Of a stretch of 55,379 nt of DNA, positions 34,027 through 42,598 are shown piece by piece. The stretch comes from Fibrobacter sp. (lineage in GTDB: Bacteria > Fibrobacterota > Fibrobacteria > Fibrobacterales > Fibrobacteraceae). The DNA lies in assembly GCA_024399015.1 (NCBI GenBank), contig JAKSIC010000020.1:1-55379 (forward strand), in the 5' to 3' direction. A program made the translations under genes and the position numbers. The notes below the pieces were generated by a model. That model searched no databases and was not told the origin of the DNA. It saw only the letters and a program-made list of their open reading frames with translations. Within the stretch, counting starts at the first letter, position 1. Each line of letters starts with the position of its first letter.

Positions 34027-35280
34027 ATGTTTAGGTTTAGGTTTACAAGCGCTTTTTTTACCGCACTGACTTTGTTCAGTGTGGTTTTTGCGCAGGAACT
34101 CACCGACCTATCCTCCTTGGAAAACGCCATCGCAGAAGTAAAGCCAGACAATGGAAGCGATGTTTCTGCAGAGATTGCAGCAGAATCAGCAACTGAGCCA
34201 GCCGCGACAGCAGCCGAATGCGACGTTTCTCAGAATCCGTATAATCTTCCCTGCGAACTGATGCCCCTCTGGGAAAAGCTGAGCATCAAGCAGAAGGCCG
34301 CCCAGATGGTGATGGTCTACATGACTCCCGCAGATTTCATGATCAAGAATGAATTCGGCGGATATCTCGTCATGAAGAACCACCTCAAGAAACTGGACAA
34401 CTTCCAGGAAAATTTGAAGACCGTCAATAGCACCATGGAAATTCCGCCTATTGTGGCCGTAGACCAGGAAGGCGGTTTAGTCAATCGAGTTTCCGCAATC
34501 AATCCCAAATGGGAACGCACACCTAGCGCAAAATCTATGCGCAAGATGACCAACGAGAAGGTGGAAAACATCGGCCGTAAAATCGGAGCCGCCATGAAGG
34601 AAGTTGGCATCAACGTGAACCTGGCTCCCGTTCTTGACCCGTCAAAAGATAGCCGAGGCAAGAATTCCTTTATGGAAGAATCCGACCGTTCCTGGGGTCC
34701 GGACACCACCAATGCAAACAAAGTAAGGTCCTTTGTGGACGGCATGCGTCAAAGCGGAATCGTCTGCGTTTCGAAGCATTTCCCTGGTTACGATTCCTGG
34801 ACCAACAGCGACCATCAAATCGCCATCAGCGCAACCCCGAAGGCAAAGATCCAAAAGAACGTTGAATTTTTTAGGGCTCTGTCCAACGACATTCCCATCA
34901 CCATGATGAGCAGCGTTCGATTCGTTCGCATTTCCAACAGGCCGGCAGTTTTTGAGCCGAAGATTGTGCAGATGGCCCGCGATATGTCTCCAGAGACAGT
35001 GATTCTTACAGACGACCTTTGGGGAGTTTCCTTACGTGCATGGGTCAGCGGAACCGAGCGCGTAAAGGGAAAGAACTATCCCGCCAAGGATTTCAAGAAA
35101 CTGGTTCTTACAGCACTTACCGCAGGAAACGATATGTTCATGATTACCTTCCCCAGGAAGGCGGTAGATATGGTGAACATCCTGACGAATTTATCCAAAC
35201 AGAGCAGCAAATACAAGCAGCGCATTGAAGAATCCGCTGCACGTATTTTGAAGATGAAACATAAAGCCGGATTATTATGA
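34027..35280 (+). CDS. Secreted GH3 beta-N-acetylhexosaminidase-like protein
   Basis: This 417-aa protein has a signal peptide ending VFAQ and a roughly 45-residue Ala/Glu/Ser-rich spacer before the GH3 N-terminal barrel domain. GH3 hallmarks: VAVDQEGGLVNRV, NLAPVLDP, KHFPGYDSWTNSDH (substrate-binding Lys-His plus the loop with a catalytic His/Asp, as in NagZ) and nucleophile Asp in ILTDDLWG. The family trims N-acetylglucosaminyl residues from peptidoglycan or chitin oligomers; the exported form here suggests action in the periplasm. The strict NagZ motif KHFPGHG is replaced by KHFPGYD, so specificity may differ. The start is ATG rather than the preceding TTG. Confidence 0.83.
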   Translation: MFRFRFTSAFFTALTLFSVVFAQELTDLSSLENAIAEVKPDNGSDVSAEIAAESATEPAATAAECDVSQNPYNLPCELMPLWEKLSIKQKAAQMVMVYMTPADFMIKNEFGGYLVMKNHLKKLDNFQENLKTVNSTMEIPPIVAVDQEGGLVNRVSAINPKWERTPSAKSMRKMTNEKVENIGRKIGAAMKEVGINVNLAPVLDPSKDSRGKNSFMEESDRSWGPDTTNANKVRSFVDGMRQSGIVCVSKHFPGYDSWTNSDHQIAISATPKAKIQKNVEFFRALSNDIPITMMSSVRFVRISNRPAVFEPKIVQMARDMSPETVILTDDLWGVSLRAWVSGTERVKGKNYPAKDFKKLVLTALTAGNDMFMITFPRKAVDMVNILTNLSKQSSKYKQRIEESAARILKMKHKAGLL

Positions 35281-35281
35281 C

Positions 35282-35304
35282 GCAAAGGGGCTGTCGCCCC
35301 TTGC
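35282..35304. terminator. Hairpin between converging genes
   Basis: GCAA(A)GGGGC pairs with GCCCCTTGC around TGTC, between the converging GH3 and exonuclease genes. No clear T run on either side, so termination is uncertain. Confidence 0.4.
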
Positions 35305-35308
35305 ATCA

Positions 35309-35869
35309 TTAAAACATCACTAAGGTTTCCGCTTTGGTAATGTTCTTCACTTCTTTCTGGATTTTTTCTGCACCCGCTTTTTGCAGGGCAAGCTTCAACA
35401 GTTCCGCCGCGGCCAAGGCGTCGTCCAGTGCACGATGGTGATTGAAGTCGGGCAACTCGAGAGACATGATCAAGTTATGCAGACTGTAGCTGGGAAGCCC
35501 CGGGAAAAAGCGGCGGGAAAGTTTCACTGTACAAAGCCGCGGCGGGTCGTACTTAATAGCACAGCGTTTCAACTCCGCGCGTATAAATCTGCTATCAAAC
35601 TGAACATTGTGCGCAACGAAAATTCTTCCCTTCAGAAGTTCCGCCACCTCCTCGGCAACAGCACTAAACTGCGGCTTTCCGTGCACCATTTCATCATTGA
35701 TGCCTGTGAGATTTTGAATAAATTCAGGAATGGGCAGACCAGGATCCACAAGAGTCTGGTAAGTCTTTACCACTTCAAAATCATCCAACAAAACAATTCC
35801 GATCTCGATAATTCGACCGAGCTCGGCCTTTCCCCCTGTCGTTTCTAGATCAACAACAGCAAACTTCAT
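35309..35869 (-). CDS. DEDDh 3'-5' exonuclease (DnaQ/PolC epsilon-like)
   Basis: This 186-aa protein has all exonuclease motifs: ExoI VVDLETTG (Asp7, Glu9), ExoII AHNVQFD, and ExoIII HRALDDALAAAELL with the catalytic His. It lacks a polymerase or UvrC fusion, so it may be a proofreading subunit, an RNase T-like trimmer or a stand-alone nuclease. Its ATG overlaps the TAA of the upstream secreted-protein gene by one base (TAATG), which implies translational coupling. Confidence 0.87.
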   Translation of the reverse strand: MKFAVVDLETTGGKAELGRIIEIGIVLLDDFEVVKTYQTLVDPGLPIPEFIQNLTGINDEMVHGKPQFSAVAEEVAELLKGRIFVAHNVQFDSRFIRAELKRCAIKYDPPRLCTVKLSRRFFPGLPSYSLHNLIMSLELPDFNHHRALDDALAAAELLKLALQKAGAEKIQKEVKNITKAETLVMF

Positions 35870-36438
35870 TACTTTACCGGAATATCAAATTCCAAAGTCT
35901 GGCGACCAGTTTCGCTCACAACTTTAGCTTTCATGACCTTTGCTTTGGGGCGTGCATAAATGGGAACAACCATCAAGTTGGAGACACCGCGATCTTCACT
36001 TGCCGTGGCCTGATCGTCACTAGACTTCTGGGTGAAAATCGGATTCTTGCCAGTATCGTAAATAGAGTAAATCAACTCGCGGACAAAGCCTTTCTTAATC
36101 TGGCTCGTGGGAACCTGGAAATAAACGACGCCGCCCTTGGGAACCTTGCGAAGGCTATCCTTGATTTCTTCTTCAGTAGCAAAGTCAGCTTCCATGGCCA
36201 TGCGCACATCTTTCTTGATGCGGTCAACACTTTCGTACTTGATGGAAATTTCGTACTTGGCATCTTCGGGAATTGCAGTGGGGCGCACATCACGAATCTT
36301 GGCATTGTTCTGGTAGTATTCCCAACGGCCGTTGTCATGAAGAATCACTGTGGAACCATTGGAGGTGGTAGCGATGATATCGTCGGCAAAGGAACAAGCC
36401 ATCAGAAGAGAGACAAGACAAATTATTCTTTTAAGCAT
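35869..36438 (-). CDS. Secreted protein, DUF3157-like
   Basis: This 189-aa protein has a signal peptide ending SFA. The mature N-terminus DDIIATTSNGSTVILHDNGRWEYY matches the pattern of DUF3157-type periplasmic proteins, which begin with a short strand pair of this kind. The rest is beta-rich (EISIKYESVD, GGVVYFQVPTSQI, ETGRQTLEFDIPVK). Function unknown. GGAAG lies 5 nt before the chosen ATG; a GTG two codons upstream is not needed. It is cotranscribed with the downstream exonuclease through an overlapping stop/start. Confidence 0.65.
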   Translation of the reverse strand: MLKRIICLVSLLMACSFADDIIATTSNGSTVILHDNGRWEYYQNNAKIRDVRPTAIPEDAKYEISIKYESVDRIKKDVRMAMEADFATEEEIKDSLRKVPKGGVVYFQVPTSQIKKGFVRELIYSIYDTGKNPIFTQKSSDDQATASEDRGVSNLMVVPIYARPKAKVMKAKVVSETGRQTLEFDIPVK

Positions 36439-36477
36439 AAACACTTCCCATTTTATCTTTCACAAATATAGCCTTTA

Positions 36478-37605
36478 TTATCGCAACATATCGCAAATTT
36501 CGGGGCCGATAACGCCGTGCTGAATAGTTGTCATCAAAAGCAATTGTTCCAAGTCTTCTGCAGGATCCTTGACGCCAGAGAAGGGGAAACCTACCATACA
36601 TTTTGCAGATTCCTGAAGCAGGCGTTCACCCAAGGCAGCATGGAGAGCAAGGCTTGTATCGATGTACTTCAAGTGGGTGGGTTCTTCAAGCATAAAATTC
36701 AGGGTCGCCTTCTTATTCAACACGCGGGTGGCAGGAACCATTTCGCCGAATTCATCTTCCACACCCATATTGGCCACAACAACCTGCGGGTTTTCAAGAA
36801 TTGCAGAAACCGCAGCGAGGCTCAACGCATTTTTTACACCGGTTGCCGTGACCACGTAATCCGCAGAGGAAACCGCTAGAGAAACAGCGGCATCATTGTT
36901 GCAATCCACAATCTGCACATCATTGTTTTCCAGCACATGGCAAAAATCAGAACCTGTATTTCTACGACGGAAGTCCGTAACAGTGCAAACGCTCATGCCA
37001 CGGTGAACACCTTGTAAAGCAATACCGCAGCCCACTTTTCCACTGCCGAACACCACAAGATTCTTGCCTTCATAACCAAGGGCATTAAACCCCAACTGAT
37101 CCAATGCACGGAAACAACCTTCACCTGTACCTAGAGTGGTTTCAATTCTTTTCACGATCCCACTATCAGCGACATAAACCGGATACGGGGATTTTTCGTA
37201 GAACTGCACTCCGGAGCGGGTCAATTCCACAAACCCCACATGAGGGTTGCAAAAACTGAACTGTCCTGCGCAATCAAGAATCAAGTCAAAATCATCTTCA
37301 ACTTTTCCACTTTTGACGTTTTCATCGCTAATCACAGGAATTCCCTTTTCCTGTAACATGGATACGATAGCCGGATCACAGGGCATAGATGCACCAGCAT
37401 TACCCACGGCACGACCTACCACTAGTTCCGCACCACCAGCAATCAACGCACGGTACTGAACCAAGGTATTTCTAAAAATTGGAGTTGCAACAAGAACTTT
37501 CAAATCTTCAAAAGGACGGGTTCGTACCCATTCATCAGAAAGTCTGGCCAGGGCCGGATATTCACGGGGCTCATAAGCATCGCCGATAATTTCATCAAAA
37601 AGCAT
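36478..37605 (-). CDS. S-adenosylhomocysteine-hydrolase-like NAD-binding protein
   Basis: This 375-aa protein resembles the AdoHcyase fold. An N-terminal substrate-domain segment (TPIFRNTLVQYRALIAGGAELVV) corresponds to the region of AdoHcyase that has the GAEV strand. LGTGEGCF corresponds to the YGTGQS turn and VVFGSGKVGCGIALQGVHRG to the NAD-binding glycine loop. VVTATGVKNAL matches the second dinucleotide contact. It is shorter than bacterial SahH (about 430-470 aa), and several catalytic positions (the paired Asp and Lys of the DDGGD and NDSxTK motifs) appear altered (LDCAGQ and VADSGIVKR). It may be an SAHH paralogue with a new role rather than the housekeeping hydrolase. Confidence 0.65.
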   Translation of the reverse strand: MLFDEIIGDAYEPREYPALARLSDEWVRTRPFEDLKVLVATPIFRNTLVQYRALIAGGAELVVGRAVGNAGASMPCDPAIVSMLQEKGIPVISDENVKSGKVEDDFDLILDCAGQFSFCNPHVGFVELTRSGVQFYEKSPYPVYVADSGIVKRIETTLGTGEGCFRALDQLGFNALGYEGKNLVVFGSGKVGCGIALQGVHRGMSVCTVTDFRRRNTGSDFCHVLENNDVQIVDCNNDAAVSLAVSSADYVVTATGVKNALSLAAVSAILENPQVVVANMGVEDEFGEMVPATRVLNKKATLNFMLEEPTHLKYIDTSLALHAALGERLLQESAKCMVGFPFSGVKDPAEDLEQLLLMTTIQHGVIGPEICDMLR

Positions 37606-37652
37606 AGGGCAAAATTAGCAAATCTCAAATAAAGTTTTGTACATTTATTCCC

Positions 37653-38816
37653 ATGAGGTTAGGAATAGCAATTTTTCTTTTCATCGTTTCGCAGGTCTTT
37701 GCAAACGCTTCCGGGTCAATGGTCGTTATCGCGGACTCCATGACCAAGGCGTTCGCTCTGGATTCCTCATTGTTAAAGGCCGCCGAAAGCGGCGAAGTCA
37801 GCGCTTTCAGAAAAGCGTTCAATCCCGTTCGCGATAGCCTGATCAACTACTATGCGCTAAACCCGAGCGCACCTCTCGATACCACGCAACAGGAAGTTCT
37901 GCTCTACTGGTCCTGCCAAGGAAACTTGGGTTGCTACCGTAACCCCATCGGAAACGGATTTTTCATTGCTCGCAATCAGTTCAGCCCCTTTGATGAAAAC
38001 CTCCATCCTTTCGGCCAAATGATGGAGGCCCTGCCCCAAGAATTCATGGCTGTCTATACTCAACGAAAGCAGAATATTGATGCAGCCGTTGCAGCACTTG
38101 AACCGCCAATGCGTCGTAGGGTTCAATACCTGCTAAAGCAGCTTCAATTAGAAGTCGACCAAGGTTCCCTTTCCAAGCAAGAACGCAAAGCTCTTGCATC
38201 TGAAATGGACAACATTATGGACTCCATCCAAACGGACTTGGGCATATATGCAAGAGCCCCACGACAAGCGTCCATTAGAATGTTTACCGTCGACGCATTT
38301 TTCTTCTACGCAAAATCCACTCTTCCCGGCACCTTCGGCAACATCAATTTTTTAGGAGGTGGAGCATCTGTTACAGCCTGCCTTTTCTTTGGCGATATCG
38401 GCATGGGCTTTGAAGTTGGCGGAGCAACCAACCATGGCGAAGATCTCCGTTACGACGGCCTTTACCATAAGGGCGGAAAAAGTACTAGCGGAGTTCATCC
38501 GTACCTTCTATATGGTTACCCCATCTTTGACAACGTTGACCACAAGTTCTCTGCCACGCTGAAAGTTGGATATTACGACGGACACTCTGGAGATGATTCT
38601 GTGCCCGTGGAAAAAGATTCCCGCACCGTGTATATGTACACGCCGGGTCTTCGCTATGAATTTTCCTACGGTCATCCCGTCAGCCAGGGCGAAAGAGGGC
38701 TAGGCGGCGATGCAATCGGCCTTAACCTTAGCATGGGTCTAGAAGCAAACATGCACTACGCCGATGTTGTGGGTGTTAAAGCTTATATTGGTGTCGGTCT
38801 CGGCCTTTTTGACTAA
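37653..38816 (+). CDS. Exported protein with C-terminal outer-membrane barrel-like domain
   Basis: This 387-aa protein has a signal peptide ending ANA and a helical N-terminal half (residues about 30-205, including repeated Gln/Arg/Lys heptad-like stretches such as RRRVQYLLKQLQLEVDQ). The C-terminal half is rich in amphipathic strands and glycines (INFLGGGASVTACLFFGDIGMGFEVGG), ending IGVGLGLFD. A periplasmic helical domain plus barrel is likely. No named family was recognised. It is followed 87 nt later by cysS on the same strand, with no clear terminator. Confidence 0.65.
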   Translation: MRLGIAIFLFIVSQVFANASGSMVVIADSMTKAFALDSSLLKAAESGEVSAFRKAFNPVRDSLINYYALNPSAPLDTTQQEVLLYWSCQGNLGCYRNPIGNGFFIARNQFSPFDENLHPFGQMMEALPQEFMAVYTQRKQNIDAAVAALEPPMRRRVQYLLKQLQLEVDQGSLSKQERKALASEMDNIMDSIQTDLGIYARAPRQASIRMFTVDAFFFYAKSTLPGTFGNINFLGGGASVTACLFFGDIGMGFEVGGATNHGEDLRYDGLYHKGGKSTSGVHPYLLYGYPIFDNVDHKFSATLKVGYYDGHSGDDSVPVEKDSRTVYMYTPGLRYEFSYGHPVSQGERGLGGDAIGLNLSMGLEANMHYADVVGVKAYIGVGLGLFD

Positions 38817-38903
38817 ATACTTTTCTATTTTTGCACCCGTTCGCAGCGCATGTCGCGCTCAGGTTCCGCATCCCGCGGCACCTCAACTTAACCGGAGGCT
38901 CAA

Positions 38904-40364
38904 ATGGCACTTCAATTCTACAACACCGCATCACGCAAGAAAGAACTGTTCACACTTCCTGAAGGCGTTCCCGCCGTGCGTATGTACTGTTGTGGCCCCA
39001 CGGTGTACCATTTCGCCCACATCGGCAACCTCCGTACCTACATTTTCGAAGACTTCCTGGTCCGCACCCTGAACTACTACGGCTACAAGGTCAACCACAT
39101 CGTGAACATCACCGACGTGGGCCACCTCACCAGCGACGCCGACTCCGGTGATGACAAAATGGAAAAGGGTGCAGCACGCGAAGGCAAGTCCGTCTGGGAC
39201 ATCGCCAAGTTCTACACCGACGCCTTCATGGCCGACTGGCATCGTCTGAACATTCAGGAACCCACCCGCTGGACTCCTGCAACTCAGCACATCCAGGAAC
39301 AGATTGACCTGGTGAAGACCCTCGAAGAAAAGGGCTTTACCTACCGTACTTCCGACGGCATCTACTTCGATAGCCTGAAGTTCCCCCGCTATGCCGACTT
39401 CGCCCGCCTTGACGTGGAAAACCTCCGCAAGGGTAGCCGTATCGACATGGGCGAAAAGCGCAACGCTACTGACTTCGCACTCTGGAAGTTCAGCCCCAAG
39501 GACAAGAAGCGCGCCATGGAATGGGATTCCCCCTGGGGCGTAGGCTTCCCGGGCTGGCATATCGAATGCTCCGCCATGGCTATGAAGTACAATGGTCCGA
39601 CTCTCGACATTCACTGCGGTGGTTCTGACCATATCCGCGTGCACCACACCAACGAAATTGCACAGAGCGAATGCGCCAATGGCGTTCAGTTCAGCCGTTT
39701 CTGGATGCACGGTGAATTCCTCCGTACCGCCAGCGAAGAAAAGCTTGAAGACGGCACCACCCAGCAGACCTTCGGCAAGATGAGTAAGTCCAGCGGCGAA
39801 TTCCTCACCGTCACCCTGCTCATGGACCGCGGCTACAATCCGCTGGACTACCGTTACTTCGCATTGGGCAGCCACTACCGTAACTACCTGAACTTCACCT
39901 GGGACGCTCTCACCGGCGCCAAGGAAGCTTTCAAGAGCCTTCACAAGAAGACCGACCCGCTGATCGGCAAGGCTACCGAAATCAAGAGCGATGCTGCCAA
40001 GGCCTTCCAGGAAGAATTCAAGACCGCTATCGGCGACGACCTGAACATGCCCCGCGCCCTGGGTATTCTCAATACCATGCTGAAGTCCGACATTGACGAC
40101 GGCGAAAAGGCTGCTCTCGTTCTCGACATGGATAAGATCTTCGGCCTGAAGCTGGACGAACCCCGTCAGGACTACAAGAAGAAGGCTGACGAAGGTGCCG
40201 CTGGCATTGACGTCGCCAAGGTGGAAGAACTGCTGGCCGCCCGTAAGGAAGCACGCGCCAACAAGAACTGGGCAGAAAGCGACCGCATCCGCGACGAACT
40301 TGCCGCCATGAATATCGTGATCAAGGACAGCAAGGAAGGCACCACCTGGAGCGTTAAGGAATAG
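38904..40364 (+). CDS. cysS: Cysteinyl-tRNA synthetase
   Basis: This 486-aa class I synthetase charges tRNA-Cys. CCGPTVYHFAHIGNLRTY carries the zinc-ligand Cys and the HIGH-like HIGN motif; KMSKS is at residues 292-296. A C-terminal helical domain (DALR-like; ARKEARANKNWAESDRIRDEL) completes the enzyme. The length is typical (E. coli 461). The ribosome-binding site is AACCGGAGG, 7 nt from ATG. The codons are strongly biased, as expected for an abundant housekeeping enzyme. Confidence 0.97.
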   Translation: MALQFYNTASRKKELFTLPEGVPAVRMYCCGPTVYHFAHIGNLRTYIFEDFLVRTLNYYGYKVNHIVNITDVGHLTSDADSGDDKMEKGAAREGKSVWDIAKFYTDAFMADWHRLNIQEPTRWTPATQHIQEQIDLVKTLEEKGFTYRTSDGIYFDSLKFPRYADFARLDVENLRKGSRIDMGEKRNATDFALWKFSPKDKKRAMEWDSPWGVGFPGWHIECSAMAMKYNGPTLDIHCGGSDHIRVHHTNEIAQSECANGVQFSRFWMHGEFLRTASEEKLEDGTTQQTFGKMSKSSGEFLTVTLLMDRGYNPLDYRYFALGSHYRNYLNFTWDALTGAKEAFKSLHKKTDPLIGKATEIKSDAAKAFQEEFKTAIGDDLNMPRALGILNTMLKSDIDDGEKAALVLDMDKIFGLKLDEPRQDYKKKADEGAAGIDVAKVEELLAARKEARANKNWAESDRIRDELAAMNIVIKDSKEGTTWSVKE

Positions 40365-40545
40365 AGGTTCCAGGCACGAGGCTCGAGGTACGAGGTCCGA
40401 GCATCGTCCAGCTGTCATTGCGAGGGTGCGTAGCACCCGTGTCATCCTGAGCATACCCCCGCGTCATCCTGAGCATAGCTATACGTCACTTGGAGCTTCG
40501 CTCCTTAGTGAAAGTTATCCACTTTGTGGAGAAGGATCTAGCAAT
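40365..40545. repeat. Intergenic repeat cluster between cysS and hipB
   Basis: This 349-bp gap starts with CGAGG-rich units (GAGGTTCCAGG, GAGGCTCGAGG) like those after the topoisomerase gene. It continues with four REP-like heads in the same orientation: GTCATTGCGAGG (about 40413), GTCATCCTGAGC (about 40441), GTCATCCTGAGC (about 40463) and GTCACTTGGAGC (about 40485), ending in GAAGGATC at about 40532. No open reading frame is convincing here. The rest of the gap, to 40713, is AT-rich upstream sequence of the hipBA pair. Confidence 0.65.
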
Positions 40546-40551
40546 TCAAAG

Positions 40552-40582
40552 TCCCCGACACTTTTGTGCCGGGGATTTTTTT
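40552..40582 (+). terminator. Rho-independent terminator
   Basis: TCCCCG(A)CA pairs with TG(C)CGGGGA, followed by seven T residues. It is 187 nt after cysS and insulates the hipBA promoter region. Confidence 0.85.
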
Positions 40583-40713
40583 GAGCATTTCAAAAAAAAT
40601 AACTCTTTATTTTTCACGATTTAACACAATGTTCATACGTTTATTCTTTATTTTTAAGGAATATTACAACATAACTTTACAAAATTTGCTAGATTTTTCC
40701 AAGGAGGTTCACC

Positions 40714-41154
40714 ATGGTCCAATACAACCCTTTTACCGACGAAGCAGTGCTTACCGAATTCGGCAAGCGCATCGCAAGCTTTAGACTAAACAACAACTGG
40801 ACCCAGGCCGACTTGGCAAACAAGGCGGGAGTCAGTAAGAGCACCGTGGAGCATCTCGAAAAAGGGCAATCCACCCAGCTGTTGAACTTGGTAAAAATTC
40901 TCCGAGCACTCGATCTTTTGCAGCAATTCGTAAACCTGGTACCCGAACAGGGGCCAAGCCCCATGGAACTTCTGATGCAATCCCGCAACCTGCAAAAGAT
41001 CAAACGCAAACGAGCATCCAAAGCCCGGGGCGATTCCTCTGGCACTTTACAAAACGCCAAGAACGCAGCCACCAGCAGCGCAACAAACGCAACTGCCACA
41101 GCAAACATCGCCGCCGAGCCCAAGGCCGGCTGGGTGTGGGACGAAGACAAGTAA
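40714..41154 (+). CDS. HipB-like antitoxin, XRE-family DNA-binding protein
   Basis: This 146-aa protein has an N-terminal helix-turn-helix (residues about 15-70: FGKRIASFRLNNNWTQADLANKAG, then SKSTVEHLEKG). A long Ala/Thr/Asn linker and the end GWVWDEDK, where HipB-type antitoxins keep a C-terminal tryptophan, complete it. It should repress its own operon and neutralise the HipA kinase downstream. AAGGAGG lies 6 nt before ATG. The 19 nt to hipA and the shared direction make an operon certain. The linker is longer than in E. coli HipB (88 aa). Confidence 0.83.
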   Translation: MVQYNPFTDEAVLTEFGKRIASFRLNNNWTQADLANKAGVSKSTVEHLEKGQSTQLLNLVKILRALDLLQQFVNLVPEQGPSPMELLMQSRNLQKIKRKRASKARGDSSGTLQNAKNAATSSATNATATANIAAEPKAGWVWDEDK

Positions 41155-41172
41155 ACAGGTTTAGGAGGGGAC

Positions 41173-42471
41173 ATGATCGCCGTCGAAGTCAAGCTCTGGG
41201 GCACAACCATTGGCGCCCTTTCCATGGAGGAGGGCGACACCGCCGCACGTTTCGAATACGCACCGAGTTTCATCGGCGCAGGGATTGAACCATCCCCCAT
41301 TTCCATGCCGGTCACCTCCAAAATCTACTCCTTCCCTCTTCTGCCCAACACATTCAAGGGTCTGCCTGGGCTTTTCGTAGATTCCATTCCCGACAAGTTC
41401 GGTAACAAGCTTATCGATTCCTGGCTCATAAGGCAGGGTCGGGACCCGCAATCATTTACCCCGCTGGAGCGCCTCTGCTATACAGGCAACCGCGGCATGG
41501 GCGCATTGGAATTCATCCCCACCGTAGGCCCCACTGCCACAGAAAACGACATCCTCGACGTAGAAGCCCTTCGTGACTTCGCCGCAGACATTCTGAACCA
41601 GCGAAAGAATTTCAAGGCGGCAACAACCTTCAAAAACAAGAAGAAGCAGAACACCTTCGAGCAGATTCTGCGAGTGGGCACTTCCGCAGGGGGCGCCAGG
41701 GCAAAAGTCCTAATCGCGCTGGACGAATCCACAGGAGAAATACGTTCTGGACAGGTAGCCAATAGCGAAAATTTTACCTACTGGCTTTTAAAGCTGGACG
41801 ACGTCCAGAACAATAGCGACAAGGAAAAGGCGGACCTTCAGGGCTACGGCCCCATCGAATACACTTACTACCAGATGGCGCTAGCCGCAGGCATCCAGAT
41901 GTCGGAAAGCCACTTGCTAGAAAACGCAGGTCACAGGCACTTTATGACAAGGCGATTCGACCGCCTTGCCGGTGGCAAGAAACTGCATTACCAGTCCCTC
42001 ACGGCCCTCGCCCACTACGATTTTAACGCCGCCGGTGCCAACAGCTACGAGCAGGCCATTACCGTCATCAAGCAGCTGGGCCTGGGCTACGATTCCCTTG
42101 AGGAATTTTTCCGAAGGGCAGTTTTCAACATCTGCGCCCGCAACCAGGACGATCACGCAAAGAACATCGGGTTCCTCATGAACAAGCAAGGTGAATGGAG
42201 CCTCGCCCCCGCCTTTGACATGACCTACGCCTACAACCCAGGCGGCCTCTGGACAGGCACGCACCAGCTCACCTTCAACGGCAAGCGAGACAACTTCGTC
42301 CTAGACGATTTCAGGGCAGTGGCAAAGTTCGCAGGCCTCAAGCAGGGCCGCTACAAAAAAATCCTCGCAGAAGTCCAGAGCGCAGTCGCCCAATGGCCCA
42401 AACTGGCAAAGAAAAACGAAGTCCATTCCGAATACACCAAAGCCATCAAGGCCGTCCATCGGAAGTTTTAA
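41173..42471 (+). CDS. HipA-like serine/threonine kinase toxin
   Basis: This 432-aa protein is a HipA-family kinase; E. coli HipA phosphorylates glutamyl-tRNA synthetase and causes persistence. The couple-HipA N-terminal subdomain (VEVKLWGTTIGALS) is followed by the Gly-rich loop VGTSAGGARAK with the autophosphorylation serine (Ser171), catalytic NQDDHAKN (Asp326) and the Mg loop DMTYAYNP. All key residues are intact, so it is probably active. The ribosome-binding site AGGAGGGGAC lies just before ATG. Its target in this organism is unknown. Confidence 0.9.
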   Translation: MIAVEVKLWGTTIGALSMEEGDTAARFEYAPSFIGAGIEPSPISMPVTSKIYSFPLLPNTFKGLPGLFVDSIPDKFGNKLIDSWLIRQGRDPQSFTPLERLCYTGNRGMGALEFIPTVGPTATENDILDVEALRDFAADILNQRKNFKAATTFKNKKKQNTFEQILRVGTSAGGARAKVLIALDESTGEIRSGQVANSENFTYWLLKLDDVQNNSDKEKADLQGYGPIEYTYYQMALAAGIQMSESHLLENAGHRHFMTRRFDRLAGGKKLHYQSLTALAHYDFNAAGANSYEQAITVIKQLGLGYDSLEEFFRRAVFNICARNQDDHAKNIGFLMNKQGEWSLAPAFDMTYAYNPGGLWTGTHQLTFNGKRDNFVLDDFRAVAKFAGLKQGRYKKILAEVQSAVAQWPKLAKKNEVHSEYTKAIKAVHRKF

Positions 42472-42598
42472 CATTTTTTGGCAAAAAAAATTGCCCAATC
42501 AAAATTTTGGAAGGGCAAAAACATTGTCGCCCTACAAGCGACCTCGCTGCCACACGACTTTTATAAAATAAGCTCGTCAAATTCAACAAAGGCGAGTC

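Noticed and set aside
38931-40454. 507-codon minus-strand ORF over cysS
   Set aside because: Shadow of the strongly biased cysS frame, which has HIGN and KMSKS.
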